Shown in pieces: positions 29,071 to 37,867 of a DNA stretch of 64,000 nucleotides. Location: contig JBJXGE010000029.1 in assembly GCA_046154185.1 (NCBI GenBank), positions 45,370-109,369 of the forward strand, in the 5' to 3' direction. Positions within the stretch are counted from its first letter, which is position 1. Every line of letters starts with the position of its first letter. The notes under the pieces are model-generated. The model was not told where the DNA came from. It saw only the letters and a list, made by a program, of their open reading frames with translations, and did not search any database. The translations under genes were made by a program, and so were the position numbers. This DNA is from JBJXGE01 sp046154185 (GTDB lineage Bacteria; Planctomycetota; UBA8108; UBA1146; JAJFFE01).

Positions 29071-31251
29071 ATGTCGGAGAGTGGAGCACCGGCTGGAATG
29101 AATCGAACGACCGTGGTCGCACGCGCTGCTGAAACTGTCCATCCATCCGATGATCGACGGCCTTCCGACGATCGGGAGCGCGTTCGTGCTGCCAATCCCA
29201 TCTCCGATGTGATCGGCGAGTACGTGACGCTCCTGCCGGACGGCGGTCGCTTCAAAGCGCTGTGTCCGTTTCACACCGAGAAAACACCTTCGTTCAAGGT
29301 GGACCCCGAGCGCGAGAGCTTCCACTGCTTCGGCTGCGGCGAGCGCGGCGACGTGTACGCGTTCGTGATGAAGTACGAGAACATCGAGTTTCCCGCAGCG
29401 CTCGAGCAACTCGCCCAGCGAGTCGGAATCACGCTGGAAAAATCTCGCGGTCCGCGGCCGCGAACGGACGAACTCGATCGCGACCACCAACTCAATTTGC
29501 GCGCCGCAGAGTGGTTCGGCCGGCAGCTTCGACAACCGGTCGGACAGCATGCGCTCGAGTACCTCGAGCGCCGTGGCTTCACGGACGAAACGCTGCGCGT
29601 GTTTGCTGTCGGTTACGCGCCGGGTGGCTGGTCGCAACTCGTCGATGAATTGCGGCGCGCGGGGATTTCACGCGAGCAAGGCGTTCGGCTCGGGCTCGAA
29701 CGCGCGGGTGGCGTGAGCGTCAGCTACGACGCATTTCGCAATCGCGTCGTGTTTCCGATTCGTGACATCAAGGGGCGCGTCGCCGGATTCGGCGCTCGCG
29801 TACTTGCGACGGAAGCGGTCGTGCACGAGCCGCCGCCGCCAGCCGCAGTGACGATGTCGGCCGCGGTAACCGAGACCGCGGATGAGCGGAAAGAGCCGAA
29901 GTACATCAACTCGCCGGAGTCCGCGATCTTTCGCAAAGGGCAGTTGCTGTACGGTCACTACGAAGGACGCGAAGTCATTCGTCGCAGTCGGAGTCTGTTG
30001 CTCATGGAGGGCTACACCGATGTGATGATGGCGCATCAAGCGGGATTCCGGCAGGCAGTGGCGACGCTCGGAACCGCGCTCACTGAAGAGAACGCGACGC
30101 GGATCGCGCGTTTGGCGGATTCGGTCACGTTGGTTTTTGACGGCGATGTGGCCGGTCGAAACGCGGCGTTGAAATCGATCCTGTTGTTCTTGGCGTCGAA
30201 CGTGGACATGAAGGTGCTGCTGATTCCTGGCGGCGAAGACCCGTGTGACTTGCTGCAAAGAACGGACGGCAAGGCGCGCTTCGAGGAACTACTCAGCTGC
30301 GCCGTCGGTCCGCTCGAATTCGCTCTGGCCGAGCTCGTTGCGCACCACGGACTGGACACCGGCGCAGCGCGCGGTCAGGTGTCGCGCGGGTACTTCAAGT
30401 TTGTGCAGCGGCTGGCGCACAACAACATCGCGCGCGAGCACGCGCTCGGTTTACTGAGCCAAGCGCTCGCCGTGCGCGCGTCGCTCGTCGACAGCGACTT
30501 TCGCCGTTGGCTCGAAGGGCAGAAACGTCGGCCGGTAGTTGCGCCGCCGAATGCCGCCGAGCCGGCCGCGCGCACTGTTGCGGTGCCGGCAGATTCTTCA
30601 GCGAGTGCGCCAACGATTGGCGTTGGCGGGCGTACTCAGATGCGTGTCGCACCGTCGCCGGAAGCCGGGATCGAAGAGTCTTTGCTGTTGGTCGCGTGCC
30701 TTTCGCGGCCGCAAGCAGGCGCGGTGTTGCTCGGTGTTCATCCACCGGAGCGATTTAGTGAGCCAGTCTTGCAGGTGATCGCGACGGCGGTGTGCGAGAC
30801 ACTCGCGAAGAGTGGCAGCGCGAAGAGTGAAAATTCGAGCCGTGGGAATGCGAAGATGGGCGAGCTGCCGGGTGCGGTCGCCTTTGATGATCTTGTCGTT
30901 AAGGCGAAGTACCTCGAATTGGAGGAGTCAGCGCTCGACGCACCGCTCGACTCGGAACGACTGAATTGGCTGTTGCTTGGGCTGCTGCAGCGAGAAAAGC
31001 AGCAACTCGATCGGAGCGCCCGGCGTTGGTTCACCAGTGGCGAACGTCTCTACGCGGGCGCCGAAGACCTGGCGCAAGTTCGTGCCGCCGAGGAACAGCT
31101 CGTGCGACTCCTCACGGAACTGCGCAATGATGAATTGCGGCTGCGAAGATTGAGTCCGCAGTCGTGGTCGGACTTGTTAGTTGAAGTGGAGAACTTGGCG
31201 CGCCAACGCGCTGAATTCGCTCGCCTCGGTGCTTCGGGCGCACTGGGCTAG
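29071..31251 (+). CDS. dnaG: DNA primase
   Basis: DnaG makes the RNA primers for replication. The 726-aa protein has the N-terminal zinc finger (CPFH, then CFGCGERGD), the catalytic core (RVVFPIRDIKGRVAGFGAR), and the Toprim domain with LLLMEGYTDVMMAHQAG and VTLVFDGDVAGRNA. A Pro/Ala-rich linker lies near 480-530 and the C-terminal region would bind the replicative helicase. An Ala/Val/Thr-rich stretch inside the core (about 252-270) is an unusual insert. The ATG at 29071 is used; another at 29098 is possible. It precedes rpoD as in the macromolecular synthesis operon, without rpsU. Confidence 0.96.
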   Translation: MSESGAPAGMNRTTVVARAAETVHPSDDRRPSDDRERVRAANPISDVIGEYVTLLPDGGRFKALCPFHTEKTPSFKVDPERESFHCFGCGERGDVYAFVMKYENIEFPAALEQLAQRVGITLEKSRGPRPRTDELDRDHQLNLRAAEWFGRQLRQPVGQHALEYLERRGFTDETLRVFAVGYAPGGWSQLVDELRRAGISREQGVRLGLERAGGVSVSYDAFRNRVVFPIRDIKGRVAGFGARVLATEAVVHEPPPPAAVTMSAAVTETADERKEPKYINSPESAIFRKGQLLYGHYEGREVIRRSRSLLLMEGYTDVMMAHQAGFRQAVATLGTALTEENATRIARLADSVTLVFDGDVAGRNAALKSILLFLASNVDMKVLLIPGGEDPCDLLQRTDGKARFEELLSCAVGPLEFALAELVAHHGLDTGAARGQVSRGYFKFVQRLAHNNIAREHALGLLSQALAVRASLVDSDFRRWLEGQKRRPVVAPPNAAEPAARTVAVPADSSASAPTIGVGGRTQMRVAPSPEAGIEESLLLVACLSRPQAGAVLLGVHPPERFSEPVLQVIATAVCETLAKSGSAKSENSSRGNAKMGELPGAVAFDDLVVKAKYLELEESALDAPLDSERLNWLLLGLLQREKQQLDRSARRWFTSGERLYAGAEDLAQVRAAEEQLVRLLTELRNDELRLRRLSPQSWSDLLVEVENLARQRAEFARLGASGALG

Positions 31252-31271
31252 TTTCTCGGGGCTGTTTTGTT

Positions 31272-31342
31272 AGGGGGCTGTCCGCAGCCCCCTCAAGAGT
31301 TGCTCGGACGCTTCGGCAGACCGAATCGACCAAGCAACTCTT
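31272..31342 (+). terminator. Two successive hairpins between dnaG and rpoD
   Basis: AGGGGGCTG-TCCG-CAGCCCCCT (31272-31293) is a perfect 9-bp hairpin. AAGAGTTGCT (31295-31304) pairs with AGCAACTCTT (31333-31342) and encloses an inner TTCGG/CCGAA stem. The second hairpin ends in a short CTTT. They may act as a partial terminator or processing site that uncouples rpoD from dnaG. The downstream tail (to 31372) resembles the tail of repeat family A. Confidence 0.5.
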
Positions 31343-31506
31343 TCACCCCGACGTTCGCGCCTCCGGCGCGTATGTTTGGAGCGGCGAGTAAAGAAAGTCA
31401 AACGGCGCGCGGCGGCAGGGCATGTCGTCGCGGCGCGGAAAATTGCGGGAGTTGGTAGTGGCCGTCGAGTTCTGCGGAGCCGTCGGTCTGGATGTGGAGA
31501 CAAATC

Positions 31507-33354
31507 ATGAGTGTCGGAGAAGTCGAAGAAGTGGAAGGCGCTGAGAGCGCTGAGTCGGAGTTTCCAGGTGCGGTCGCTGAGGCGCCCGAGGAGGAAGCCG
31601 ACGAAGAGTTTGATGACAGTTTCGTTTTCGAGGAAGCCGAGCCCGAGGAAGCCGATCCGGAGGTCGACTTCACGCTCTTGAAGGATCCCGAATTCGTCGA
31701 CTTCGAGCCGACCGAGGTCAAGCGCCGGGTCGTGAACGCAAAGATTTCCATGGACGAGGGCATCCTGCGTCTCAAGGAAACGGGCAAGAAAAACGGCAGC
31801 ATCACGTACGAGGAGTTCAACGCCTTTTTCCCGGAGGAGTGCAACTCGCCCGAGCGCATCGATCGCGTCTATGACGTGCTCGAGAAGTTCGAGATCGAGA
31901 TCAAGGACGACCCGGTCCAATTGCAAGACCTCAAGGATGCGGATCTCGACGGTTTGCCGGAGAAGATCGATGATCCGGTGCGCATGTACCTCACCCAAAT
32001 GGGGGAGATCCCGCTCCTCACGCGCGCCGAAGAGCTGCTGCTCGCGAAGACGATCGAGACCTCGCGCGATCGCTACCGGCGGTCGGTCTACACGTCCGGC
32101 GTCTGCCAAGAGGCCCTCATTCGACTTTCGCAAGAAGTCATGTGCGGCGATCAGCCCATCGACAAGGTGATCAAGCTCACCCCGTCGTCGGGCGAGCCGA
32201 CGCGCGAAGACATGCTGCAGCGTCTCAGCCAAAACCTGGCGACCGTCGAACGCCTCTACCTCGACAACCGGTCGGACTTTGAGAAACTCTACGCCGACAA
32301 ATTGTCGGGCCGTTACAAAGAACGGCTCAGCGAGCGCATCGGCGCCCGTTCGGCGAAGATCGGCTACCTGCTTGCCGAACTCAATTTCCGTCGTGAGATT
32401 CTCGACAATCTGCGCGATGGGTTGCGCAGCCATCGCGACCGTTTCCGTTTGGCAGAACGCAAGCTCGCGAGTCTCAAAGCGAGCAAGCGGCCGCGCAAAA
32501 CGGACCGCGACACCATCGACGCTGAAGAAGAAGTCATTCAGATGCTCGAGAAGCTCGCGATGGAGAGTCGCGACACGCTGTTCGATCGTGTTCGCAAGAT
32601 GAACAAGTACTTTGCCGACTACGAGCAAGCCAAGCGCAAGCTCTCAGCCGGCAACTTGCGGCTCGTCGTTTCGATCGCCAAGCGTTACCGCAACCGCGGT
32701 TTGTCGTTCTTGGATCTCATTCAAGAAGGCAACACGGGCTTGATGAAAGCCGTCGAGAAATACGAGTACCGGCGCGGCTACAAATTCTCGACCTATGCGA
32801 CGTGGTGGATTCGGCAAGCCATCACCCGCTCGATCGCAGATCAAGCGCGCACGATTCGCATTCCGGTGCACATGATCGAGACCATGAGCAAAGTGCGGAA
32901 CGCCACCAAGAAGCTCATGCAGAAACTCGGCTACGAACCCAGCATCAAGGAGATTTCGCAGGAGCTGGGGATTCCTGAGGAAGAGACCCGTAAGGTCATC
33001 AAGATTTCGAAGCACCCGATTTCGCTCGATCGGCCGATCGGCGACTCCGACGACGGCTTCTTCGGTGATTTCATCGAAGATGCAGCCGCCGAGTCCCCGA
33101 TCAATGCCGCAACTCAGCAGATGCTGAAAGAGAAGATGGGTGAGGTGCTCAAGACCCTGACCTACCGCGAGCGCGAGATCATCAAACTCCGGTACGGGCT
33201 CGAGGACGGCTACACCTACACGCTCGAGGAGGTCGGCAAAATCTTCAAAGTGACGCGCGAACGAGTGCGCCAAATTGAGGCGAAGGCCGTCAAGAAATTG
33301 CAGCACCCGATTCGGGCGCGGCACCTGGAGGGCTTTCTCGAAGGCGTGAAGTAG
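31507..33354 (+). CDS. rpoD: Primary sigma factor (RpoD/SigA)
   Basis: This 615-aa housekeeping sigma70 has an acidic N-terminus (region 1.1-like, residues 1-55), region 1.2 (DDPVRMYLTQMGEIPLLTRAEE) and a non-conserved Arg/Glu-rich domain (about 210-355). Region 2 (NLRLVVSIAKRYRNRGLSFL, YATWWIRQAI), region 3 (RIPVHMIETMSKV) and region 4 (LTYREREIIKLRYGLEDGYT, FKVTRERVRQIEAKAVKKL) are near consensus. This fits the TTGACA/TATAAT-like promoters in the window. GGAG lies 7 nt before the ATG at 31507. The length is typical of a primary sigma factor. Confidence 0.97.
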   Translation: MSVGEVEEVEGAESAESEFPGAVAEAPEEEADEEFDDSFVFEEAEPEEADPEVDFTLLKDPEFVDFEPTEVKRRVVNAKISMDEGILRLKETGKKNGSITYEEFNAFFPEECNSPERIDRVYDVLEKFEIEIKDDPVQLQDLKDADLDGLPEKIDDPVRMYLTQMGEIPLLTRAEELLLAKTIETSRDRYRRSVYTSGVCQEALIRLSQEVMCGDQPIDKVIKLTPSSGEPTREDMLQRLSQNLATVERLYLDNRSDFEKLYADKLSGRYKERLSERIGARSAKIGYLLAELNFRREILDNLRDGLRSHRDRFRLAERKLASLKASKRPRKTDRDTIDAEEEVIQMLEKLAMESRDTLFDRVRKMNKYFADYEQAKRKLSAGNLRLVVSIAKRYRNRGLSFLDLIQEGNTGLMKAVEKYEYRRGYKFSTYATWWIRQAITRSIADQARTIRIPVHMIETMSKVRNATKKLMQKLGYEPSIKEISQELGIPEEETRKVIKISKHPISLDRPIGDSDDGFFGDFIEDAAAESPINAATQQMLKEKMGEVLKTLTYREREIIKLRYGLEDGYTYTLEEVGKIFKVTRERVRQIEAKAVKKLQHPIRARHLEGFLEGVK

Positions 33355-33381
33355 GCTACTCTGGCGCACGAAGCGCATTTG

Positions 33382-33432
33382 GCGCCGGCAGAACATCGAA
33401 GTCTCACACCGAGACCGATGTGCTGCCGGTGC
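33382..33432 (+). terminator. Hairpin after rpoD
   Basis: GCGCCGGCAGAACATCG (33382-33398) is complementary to CGATGTGCTGCCGGTGC (33416-33432) apart from two mismatches, around a 17-nt loop. There is no strong T tract, so it could be a terminator or an RNA-stabilising end. Confidence 0.45.
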
Positions 33433-33528
33433 TACTTTGTAAATCCGGAGTGTAGCCTAAGAGTGTAATCCGGAGTGTGGGCTCGGTATGCTCGCGATTT
33501 AGGCGGCCGGCGGACTGGAGGAGGCAGC

Positions 33529-34224
33529 TTGCATCAGGAAGTCGAGAAACTCCTCACTTTGCAACGACTCGACGATCGGCTCGAGATCTTGCGCAAAGAG
33601 ATCACGCAGCGGCCCAAGACGTTGGCCGCGCTGGAAAAACGAGTGACCGAGGCGGAGCGGCAACTCGGCGAAGCGCGTGAGAAAAAAAAGCAAGCGAAGA
33701 TGGCGATCGATCGCCTTGACCTCGAGATCGCAACCCTGTCGGGAAAGACCAACGAGAGCCGCACGCGCCTGAATCAGGCCAAGAACGATACCGAATACAA
33801 GGCGCTCGAGCATCAGATCAATCGGTTTGGACGCGAGAACGCCGCGTTTGAAGAGCAGCAACTGATCGCGCTCGAGCAACTCGAGAAGGCGAACAAACTC
33901 GAGCAGGATCTGGTTCAGTATGTCGCCGAGTGCATGCAAGTGCTCGAGGAGGAATGCGCACGTTTCGACGCCGACAAGATCGAGATCAAGGCCGAAGCTG
34001 AAAAGCTGCTGCCGCGCCGCGCGTCCGCTGCGAGCCAAATCGATGCCGCCGTGCTGAGCGAGTACACCACGATGTTCCCGCGTTTTCGCGAACGCAGCGT
34101 GGTGTCCGCGGAAGGCGGCGTCTGTGGCGGCTGCAATATCTCGCTCAGTCCACAGAGCATCAGCCTACTGCGCCAGGGCGAGTACGTGAAATGCGGCAAC
34201 TGCACGCGGATCTTATACCTCTAA
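33529..34224 (+). CDS. Coiled-coil protein with C-terminal zinc ribbon (DUF164/C4-type)
   Basis: Residues 1-170 form a long antiparallel-type coiled coil (VEKLLTLQRLDDRLEILRKEI..., Glu/Arg/Lys heptads). The C-terminus has the C4 zinc ribbon CGGCNISLSP...VKCGNCTRILY. This is the widespread CdsZ/DUF164-like family of nucleic-acid-associated proteins of poorly known function. The start is a TTG at 33529, because GGAGGAGG lies 4 nt before it and the family N-terminus follows at once. A GTG 18 codons upstream would add non-family sequence. The length of 231 aa is normal. Confidence 0.88.
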   Translation: MHQEVEKLLTLQRLDDRLEILRKEITQRPKTLAALEKRVTEAERQLGEAREKKKQAKMAIDRLDLEIATLSGKTNESRTRLNQAKNDTEYKALEHQINRFGRENAAFEEQQLIALEQLEKANKLEQDLVQYVAECMQVLEEECARFDADKIEIKAEAEKLLPRRASAASQIDAAVLSEYTTMFPRFRERSVVSAEGGVCGGCNISLSPQSISLLRQGEYVKCGNCTRILYL

Positions 34225-34299
34225 TCCGCGCGGCGTCGGTGTTCGGTCCTCGGCATATTCGGCACGTCACACTCGGAACGGGCAAAACCTCTCCACAAA

Positions 34300-34696
34300 C
34301 GCGGAAGCGGACAATAAGCCGAGTTCTGTACGCCAATCGAGATCGGCGTCGCTGGTCATTCCTCTAGCAGCGTCGTTGCCGGCGCCGTCGAACGATCTAC
34401 CCGGGCACTATCCGTAACGATCGCTCGCCACGTACGGAGCGGGCCGCTCCTTCGCCCTTATTTGATCTTTCTTCAGGCGGGGTTTGCCGTGCCGGAGATG
34501 TCACCACCTCCGCGGTGAGCTCTTACCTCACCATTTCACCCTTACCGACGAGCAAGTCGTCGGCGGTATATTTTCTGTGGCACTTTCCCTGGGATCACTC
34601 CCGGTGGGCGTTACCCACCACCTTGCCCTGCGAAGCTCGGACTTTCCTCGCGTGTCGCTTGCGCGACACCCGCGACCAACTCGTCCACTTCCGCGT
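34300..34696 (-). ncRNA. rnpB: RNase P RNA (bacterial type A)
   Basis: This is the catalytic RNA of RNase P, which trims the 5' end of precursor tRNAs. Read on the minus strand, it shows GAGGAAAGTCCGAGC near the 5' end, GCCACAGAAAATATACCGCC in the core and ACAGAACTCGGCTTA near the 3' end, all hallmarks of the family. The P1 stem closes the molecule: CGCGGAAGTGGAC (5') pairs with GTCCGCTTCCGCG (3'). The ends are set from P1 and may shift by a few nucleotides. It begins 7 nt downstream of the stop of a 64-aa ORF on the same strand. Confidence 0.95.
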
Positions 34697-34703
34697 CGCC
34701 AAT

Positions 34704-34898
34704 CTACTGAAAGACAGCGGACAACGCGAGGATCGCGGCTGTGAATCCGGCAATCCCCAGAATCGCCATGCCCGAATAGGAAAAATACTCGCGCAGCCAA
34801 TTTTGCTCGCGATGTTCTGCCAACGTCAGCGTCACCGTGCCAACGACGCTGGTGATGCCGACGAACAGCAAGATCTCGATCACGAGCGCGGAGGCCAT
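34704..34898 (-). CDS. 64-aa membrane protein
   Basis: This small protein has two hydrophobic helices (about residues 4-25, LVIEILLFVGITSVVGTVTL, and 41-62, SGMAILGIAGFTAAILALSA) joined by a charged loop (AEHREQNWLREYF). The amphipathic pattern suggests a genuine coding sequence. It lies between the DUF6677-like gene and rnpB on the same strand. No family is recognised. Confidence 0.6.
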   Translation of the reverse strand: MASALVIEILLFVGITSVVGTVTLTLAEHREQNWLREYFSYSGMAILGIAGFTAAILALSAVFQ

Positions 34899-34951
34899 AG
34901 CGCGTCTTTCATCCTGCGAACCATTCTTCTGCGAATGTTACTCCGCGGACA

Positions 34952-35425
34952 CTACCGTCCACGGGTCGTTGCGCGTTTGAGCAACTGATCGATGAGATCG
35001 AGAATCACCAACATGTTCAGCAACCCGGCGATATTGCAAAACAAGAGACCCGTATCGAGTCGGCGCGGCACAACATCGAGTTCCGTGATGGCGTTACCGC
35101 CATGCTTGACGACCGCGTGCGCCGGGTCCAAACGCAAAATGGGCAAAGTGACGCCCATGCCGATCTGCGCGTAAAACGAGTACGGGTGCAACTCGCGCGA
35201 AATCGCTTCACCCGAACTCAGACCCAAACCTGCCACGTATGCGCCGCCGACGAGCACGCACAACACGAGTCCGCGGCGCCGTTGTCCGATCACGAAATGA
35301 CCAAGTCCCGGTACGAGCCAGGCGAGTACGAGCGCGCCGCGATGCCAGAGCTTTGCGATTGCCACTGACTCGGGCTCCGCGTCGGTTTCACCACCGGCAG
35401 GTTTTCGAACGACGGGCGCACTCAC
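34952..35425 (-). CDS. DUF6677-like membrane protein
   Basis: This 157-aa protein has a polar N-terminus and three or four membrane helices. It carries the motif LAWLVPGLGHFVIGQRRRGL, reminiscent of TM2/DUF6677 proteins common in planctomycetes. The GTG start overlaps the lptB stop (GTGA), so translation is probably coupled. The role is unknown; the operon partners suggest envelope work. Confidence 0.75.
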   Translation of the reverse strand: MSAPVVRKPAGGETDAEPESVAIAKLWHRGALVLAWLVPGLGHFVIGQRRRGLVLCVLVGGAYVAGLGLSSGEAISRELHPYSFYAQIGMGVTLPILRLDPAHAVVKHGGNAITELDVVPRRLDTGLLFCNIAGLLNMLVILDLIDQLLKRATTRGR

Positions 35426-36138
35426 ATTTCAAACCTTTCACCCAAGTAGTAACGGCGGGCATTGGGGTCCGCAAGTATCTCATCTTTGTCGCCGTGGGCG
35501 ATGATGCGCCCGTCATAAATGATGTAGGAGCGGTCGGTCGTGGCGAGCGTCTCGCGCACGTTGTGGTCGGTCAGCAGAATCCCGATGCCCTTCTGCTTGA
35601 GATGGAAGATGACTTCCTGCAGATCGGAGACGGCGATCGGGTCAACGCCCGAAAACGGCTCGTCGAGCAATATCAACGTCGGATTCGTGATGAGTGAGCG
35701 CGCCACTTCAAGTCGGCGCCGCTCACCGCCCGACAACACGGACGATTGACTCTCGAGCACGCGTTCCAGGCCGAACTCCTGCACTAGCTCTTCCAGTCGG
35801 TCGATGCGTTCAGCGGGACTCAGCGGTCGTGTCTCGAGGATGGCGAGCAAATTGTCGCGCACAGAGAGCCCGCGGAATACCGACGACTCTTGCGGCAGAT
35901 AACCCATGCCACGTTGCGCGCGTTGGTACATCGGCAAGGCCGAGATCTCCTCACCGCCGAAGAACACATGGCCATTGTCGGGTCGTACCATGCCCATGGT
36001 CATGCGAAATGAAGTGGTCTTGCCAGCGCCGTTCTTGCCGAGAAGGCCAATGATCTCGCCCTTCCCGACCGTGAAGGACACGTGATCGACCACTCGCCGG
36101 TTGCCATAGGACTTGCAGAGATTGCGCGCTTCCAGCAT
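35422..36138 (-). CDS. lptB: LPS export ABC transporter ATP-binding protein LptB
   Basis: This 238-aa ABC ATPase has Walker A GLLGKNGAGKTT, a Q-loop, the signature LSGGERRRLEVARSL, Walker B LILLDEPFSGVDP and the H-loop TDHNVRE. The overall sequence is very close to LptB, which powers lipopolysaccharide extraction from the inner membrane with LptF/G. The ATG at 36138 overlaps the last base of the lepB stop (TGATG). No lptA, lptC, lptF or lptG lies in the window. Confidence 0.93.
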   Translation of the reverse strand: MLEARNLCKSYGNRRVVDHVSFTVGKGEIIGLLGKNGAGKTTSFRMTMGMVRPDNGHVFFGGEEISALPMYQRAQRGMGYLPQESSVFRGLSVRDNLLAILETRPLSPAERIDRLEELVQEFGLERVLESQSSVLSGGERRRLEVARSLITNPTLILLDEPFSGVDPIAVSDLQEVIFHLKQKGIGILLTDHNVRETLATTDRSYIIYDGRIIAHGDKDEILADPNARRYYLGERFEM

Positions 36139-37754
36139 CAGCGAATTAGCCCCAGCTCGAAGCGCCACGGCAACGCCGGCCAAAAAATGGCGAACGCGCG
36201 GCCGAGCATGTTTTCTCCACTGACCGATTTCCAATATCGCGAGTCCATGCTCGCCGGACTATTGTCGCCCATCGCGAAGTACTGGCCGTCCGGGATCACG
36301 TACGGTGCTGTGGTCGCGTAGGGCGCGTAAGGTCCGTTCATCATCGTCGTGTAGTGGATATCGCGAAAAATCTGAATGCGATCGAAGACGCCGCCGAGAT
36401 TCTCGAATTGAATGCTCACAGTCGCGTTCACGCCGCCCTTTTCCACGAGGTCCTCTTGGTCGAGGGGGAATGAGGCAATCTCGGTGCCGTCGATGCTCAA
36501 GACCAGTTGCCGATCCGCTAAGAAATAATCGATGCTTTGAGATTGCTTGCGACGCAGCGCGACGGTTTCGAAAGACTTCAGTAACTCGAAGGGCCCATGA
36601 CCCGCGCCTTCCACTTTAAGTTTGGCGGTATAGAAACCCGCCACGATTGGAGCGCCGCGACTCGCCGGCAACAAGCAGCGATAGATGCGATCTCCATTGT
36701 GAATATCGAAGCTAACGCTCCCCTGCGCGCCGTTCACGACGCCGTTGACCGTGAGATCGGCGAGAATGCGGATGTCTTTGACGAGCGAGTCGCTACTCTT
36801 GGAGTTGTCCGCGCCCCGCGCCGAATTGTAGGCGTAGCGATTGCGGATCTCGCGCTGGTACTTCAAACCACCCTGACTCCCAATCAATCCGCCGTCTGCC
36901 GGCAGCGCGTTGAATGTGAGATCTTGCGCACCGCCTTGCCAGATTTTTTCTCCCGTGCGCTCGAAGGCCGGCGGTTTCACCGCGCCTAACTCCTGGCGAC
37001 GCGAATCGTGCACCGGAAACCAAAGCTCGCGCTGCGCCCACTCGGGTTTGCGCTCGATTCGGCCATTGATCCAAATGTCACCGTCGATGACTTGCACGCG
37101 CTCACCCGGCAAGCCGATCAATCGTTTGATGTAGTTGCGCTGCCGGTTGAACTTGAAGACGATGACTTCCCAACGGCGCGGCGATCGCAAGTTGTATACG
37201 AACTTGTTGACGAGAATTTTGTGGCCGCCGAGACAATCCCGCGGCTCGAAGACTTCGTTGTACTCGTAGAGGCATTCGCGGCACCAAGCCGAAATCTCAC
37301 ATCGCGCGTTCGAGCGGCGAAAACTCTCGGGTGAGAGCTCGACATGCTTACTGCAACTCTTGCAGAACACGGCGTCCTGCGATGTCATAGTGGCGGCCTC
37401 GATTTCGACTCCGCACGTAGGACACTTTCCCTCGCAAATAAAGCCCGGACTGAATCGTTCGTTGACGGCGCCGGAGACTTGATCGGTATTGATGCCGATG
37501 CTCTCCGTCGTGCCGCAGTTTGGACACTCCGAGTCGACGTGCACGCCGTTCAAGCCAGGCGCCATCGAACCCGTCGGGATCTCGAACGCTTCTAAGGAAA
37601 AATGCCGAATGATCAGCGCCAGCACGACGGCGACGACAATGGCTTCCAAGTTTTCTTTGACCGAGCGCCAGAGAGTTTTGTGCGGTGCGGTGGGACTGGG
37701 CGTTCCTGGCGTGGATTGTTGGCTCGCCGTGCTGAGTCTAGCCGTGTCGCTCAA
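36138..37754 (-). CDS. lepB: Signal peptidase I with zinc-ribbon-like and jellyroll-like insertions
   Basis: This 538-aa type I signal peptidase is far longer than the usual 200-350. The membrane helix (about 33-50) is followed by the catalytic-serine motif EIPTGSMAP (Ser63). The catalytic lysine lies in NYIKRLIGLPGE (Lys210). Between them are four CxxC pairs (77/80, 111/114, 131/134, 158/161), suggesting two zinc ribbons. A second large insert (about 240-445) contains a beta-rich module (SVSFDIHNGDRIYRCLLP..., QLVLSIDGTEIASFPL). The C-terminal box YFAMGDNSPASMDSRYW is normal. The TTG at 37754 has CAGGAG 6 nt upstream. The upstream ATG at 37904 would add 50 non-family residues and overlap rdgB. 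Confidence 0.92.
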   Translation of the reverse strand: MSDTARLSTASQQSTPGTPSPTAPHKTLWRSVKENLEAIVVAVVLALIIRHFSLEAFEIPTGSMAPGLNGVHVDSECPNCGTTESIGINTDQVSGAVNERFSPGFICEGKCPTCGVEIEAATMTSQDAVFCKSCSKHVELSPESFRRSNARCEISAWCRECLYEYNEVFEPRDCLGGHKILVNKFVYNLRSPRRWEVIVFKFNRQRNYIKRLIGLPGERVQVIDGDIWINGRIERKPEWAQRELWFPVHDSRRQELGAVKPPAFERTGEKIWQGGAQDLTFNALPADGGLIGSQGGLKYQREIRNRYAYNSARGADNSKSSDSLVKDIRILADLTVNGVVNGAQGSVSFDIHNGDRIYRCLLPASRGAPIVAGFYTAKLKVEGAGHGPFELLKSFETVALRRKQSQSIDYFLADRQLVLSIDGTEIASFPLDQEDLVEKGGVNATVSIQFENLGGVFDRIQIFRDIHYTTMMNGPYAPYATTAPYVIPDGQYFAMGDNSPASMDSRYWKSVSGENMLGRAFAIFWPALPWRFELGLIR

Positions 37755-37867
37755 GCGTTGCTCCTGCAGTACCGTGCGCGGGTGACGTTCGCTGTTGCGA
37801 ACCGCGGCCAACTTAGCACGAAAGGAGGCGAGCGCAAAGCGGTGAACGGCGCGCCGTAGCGTAGGAG

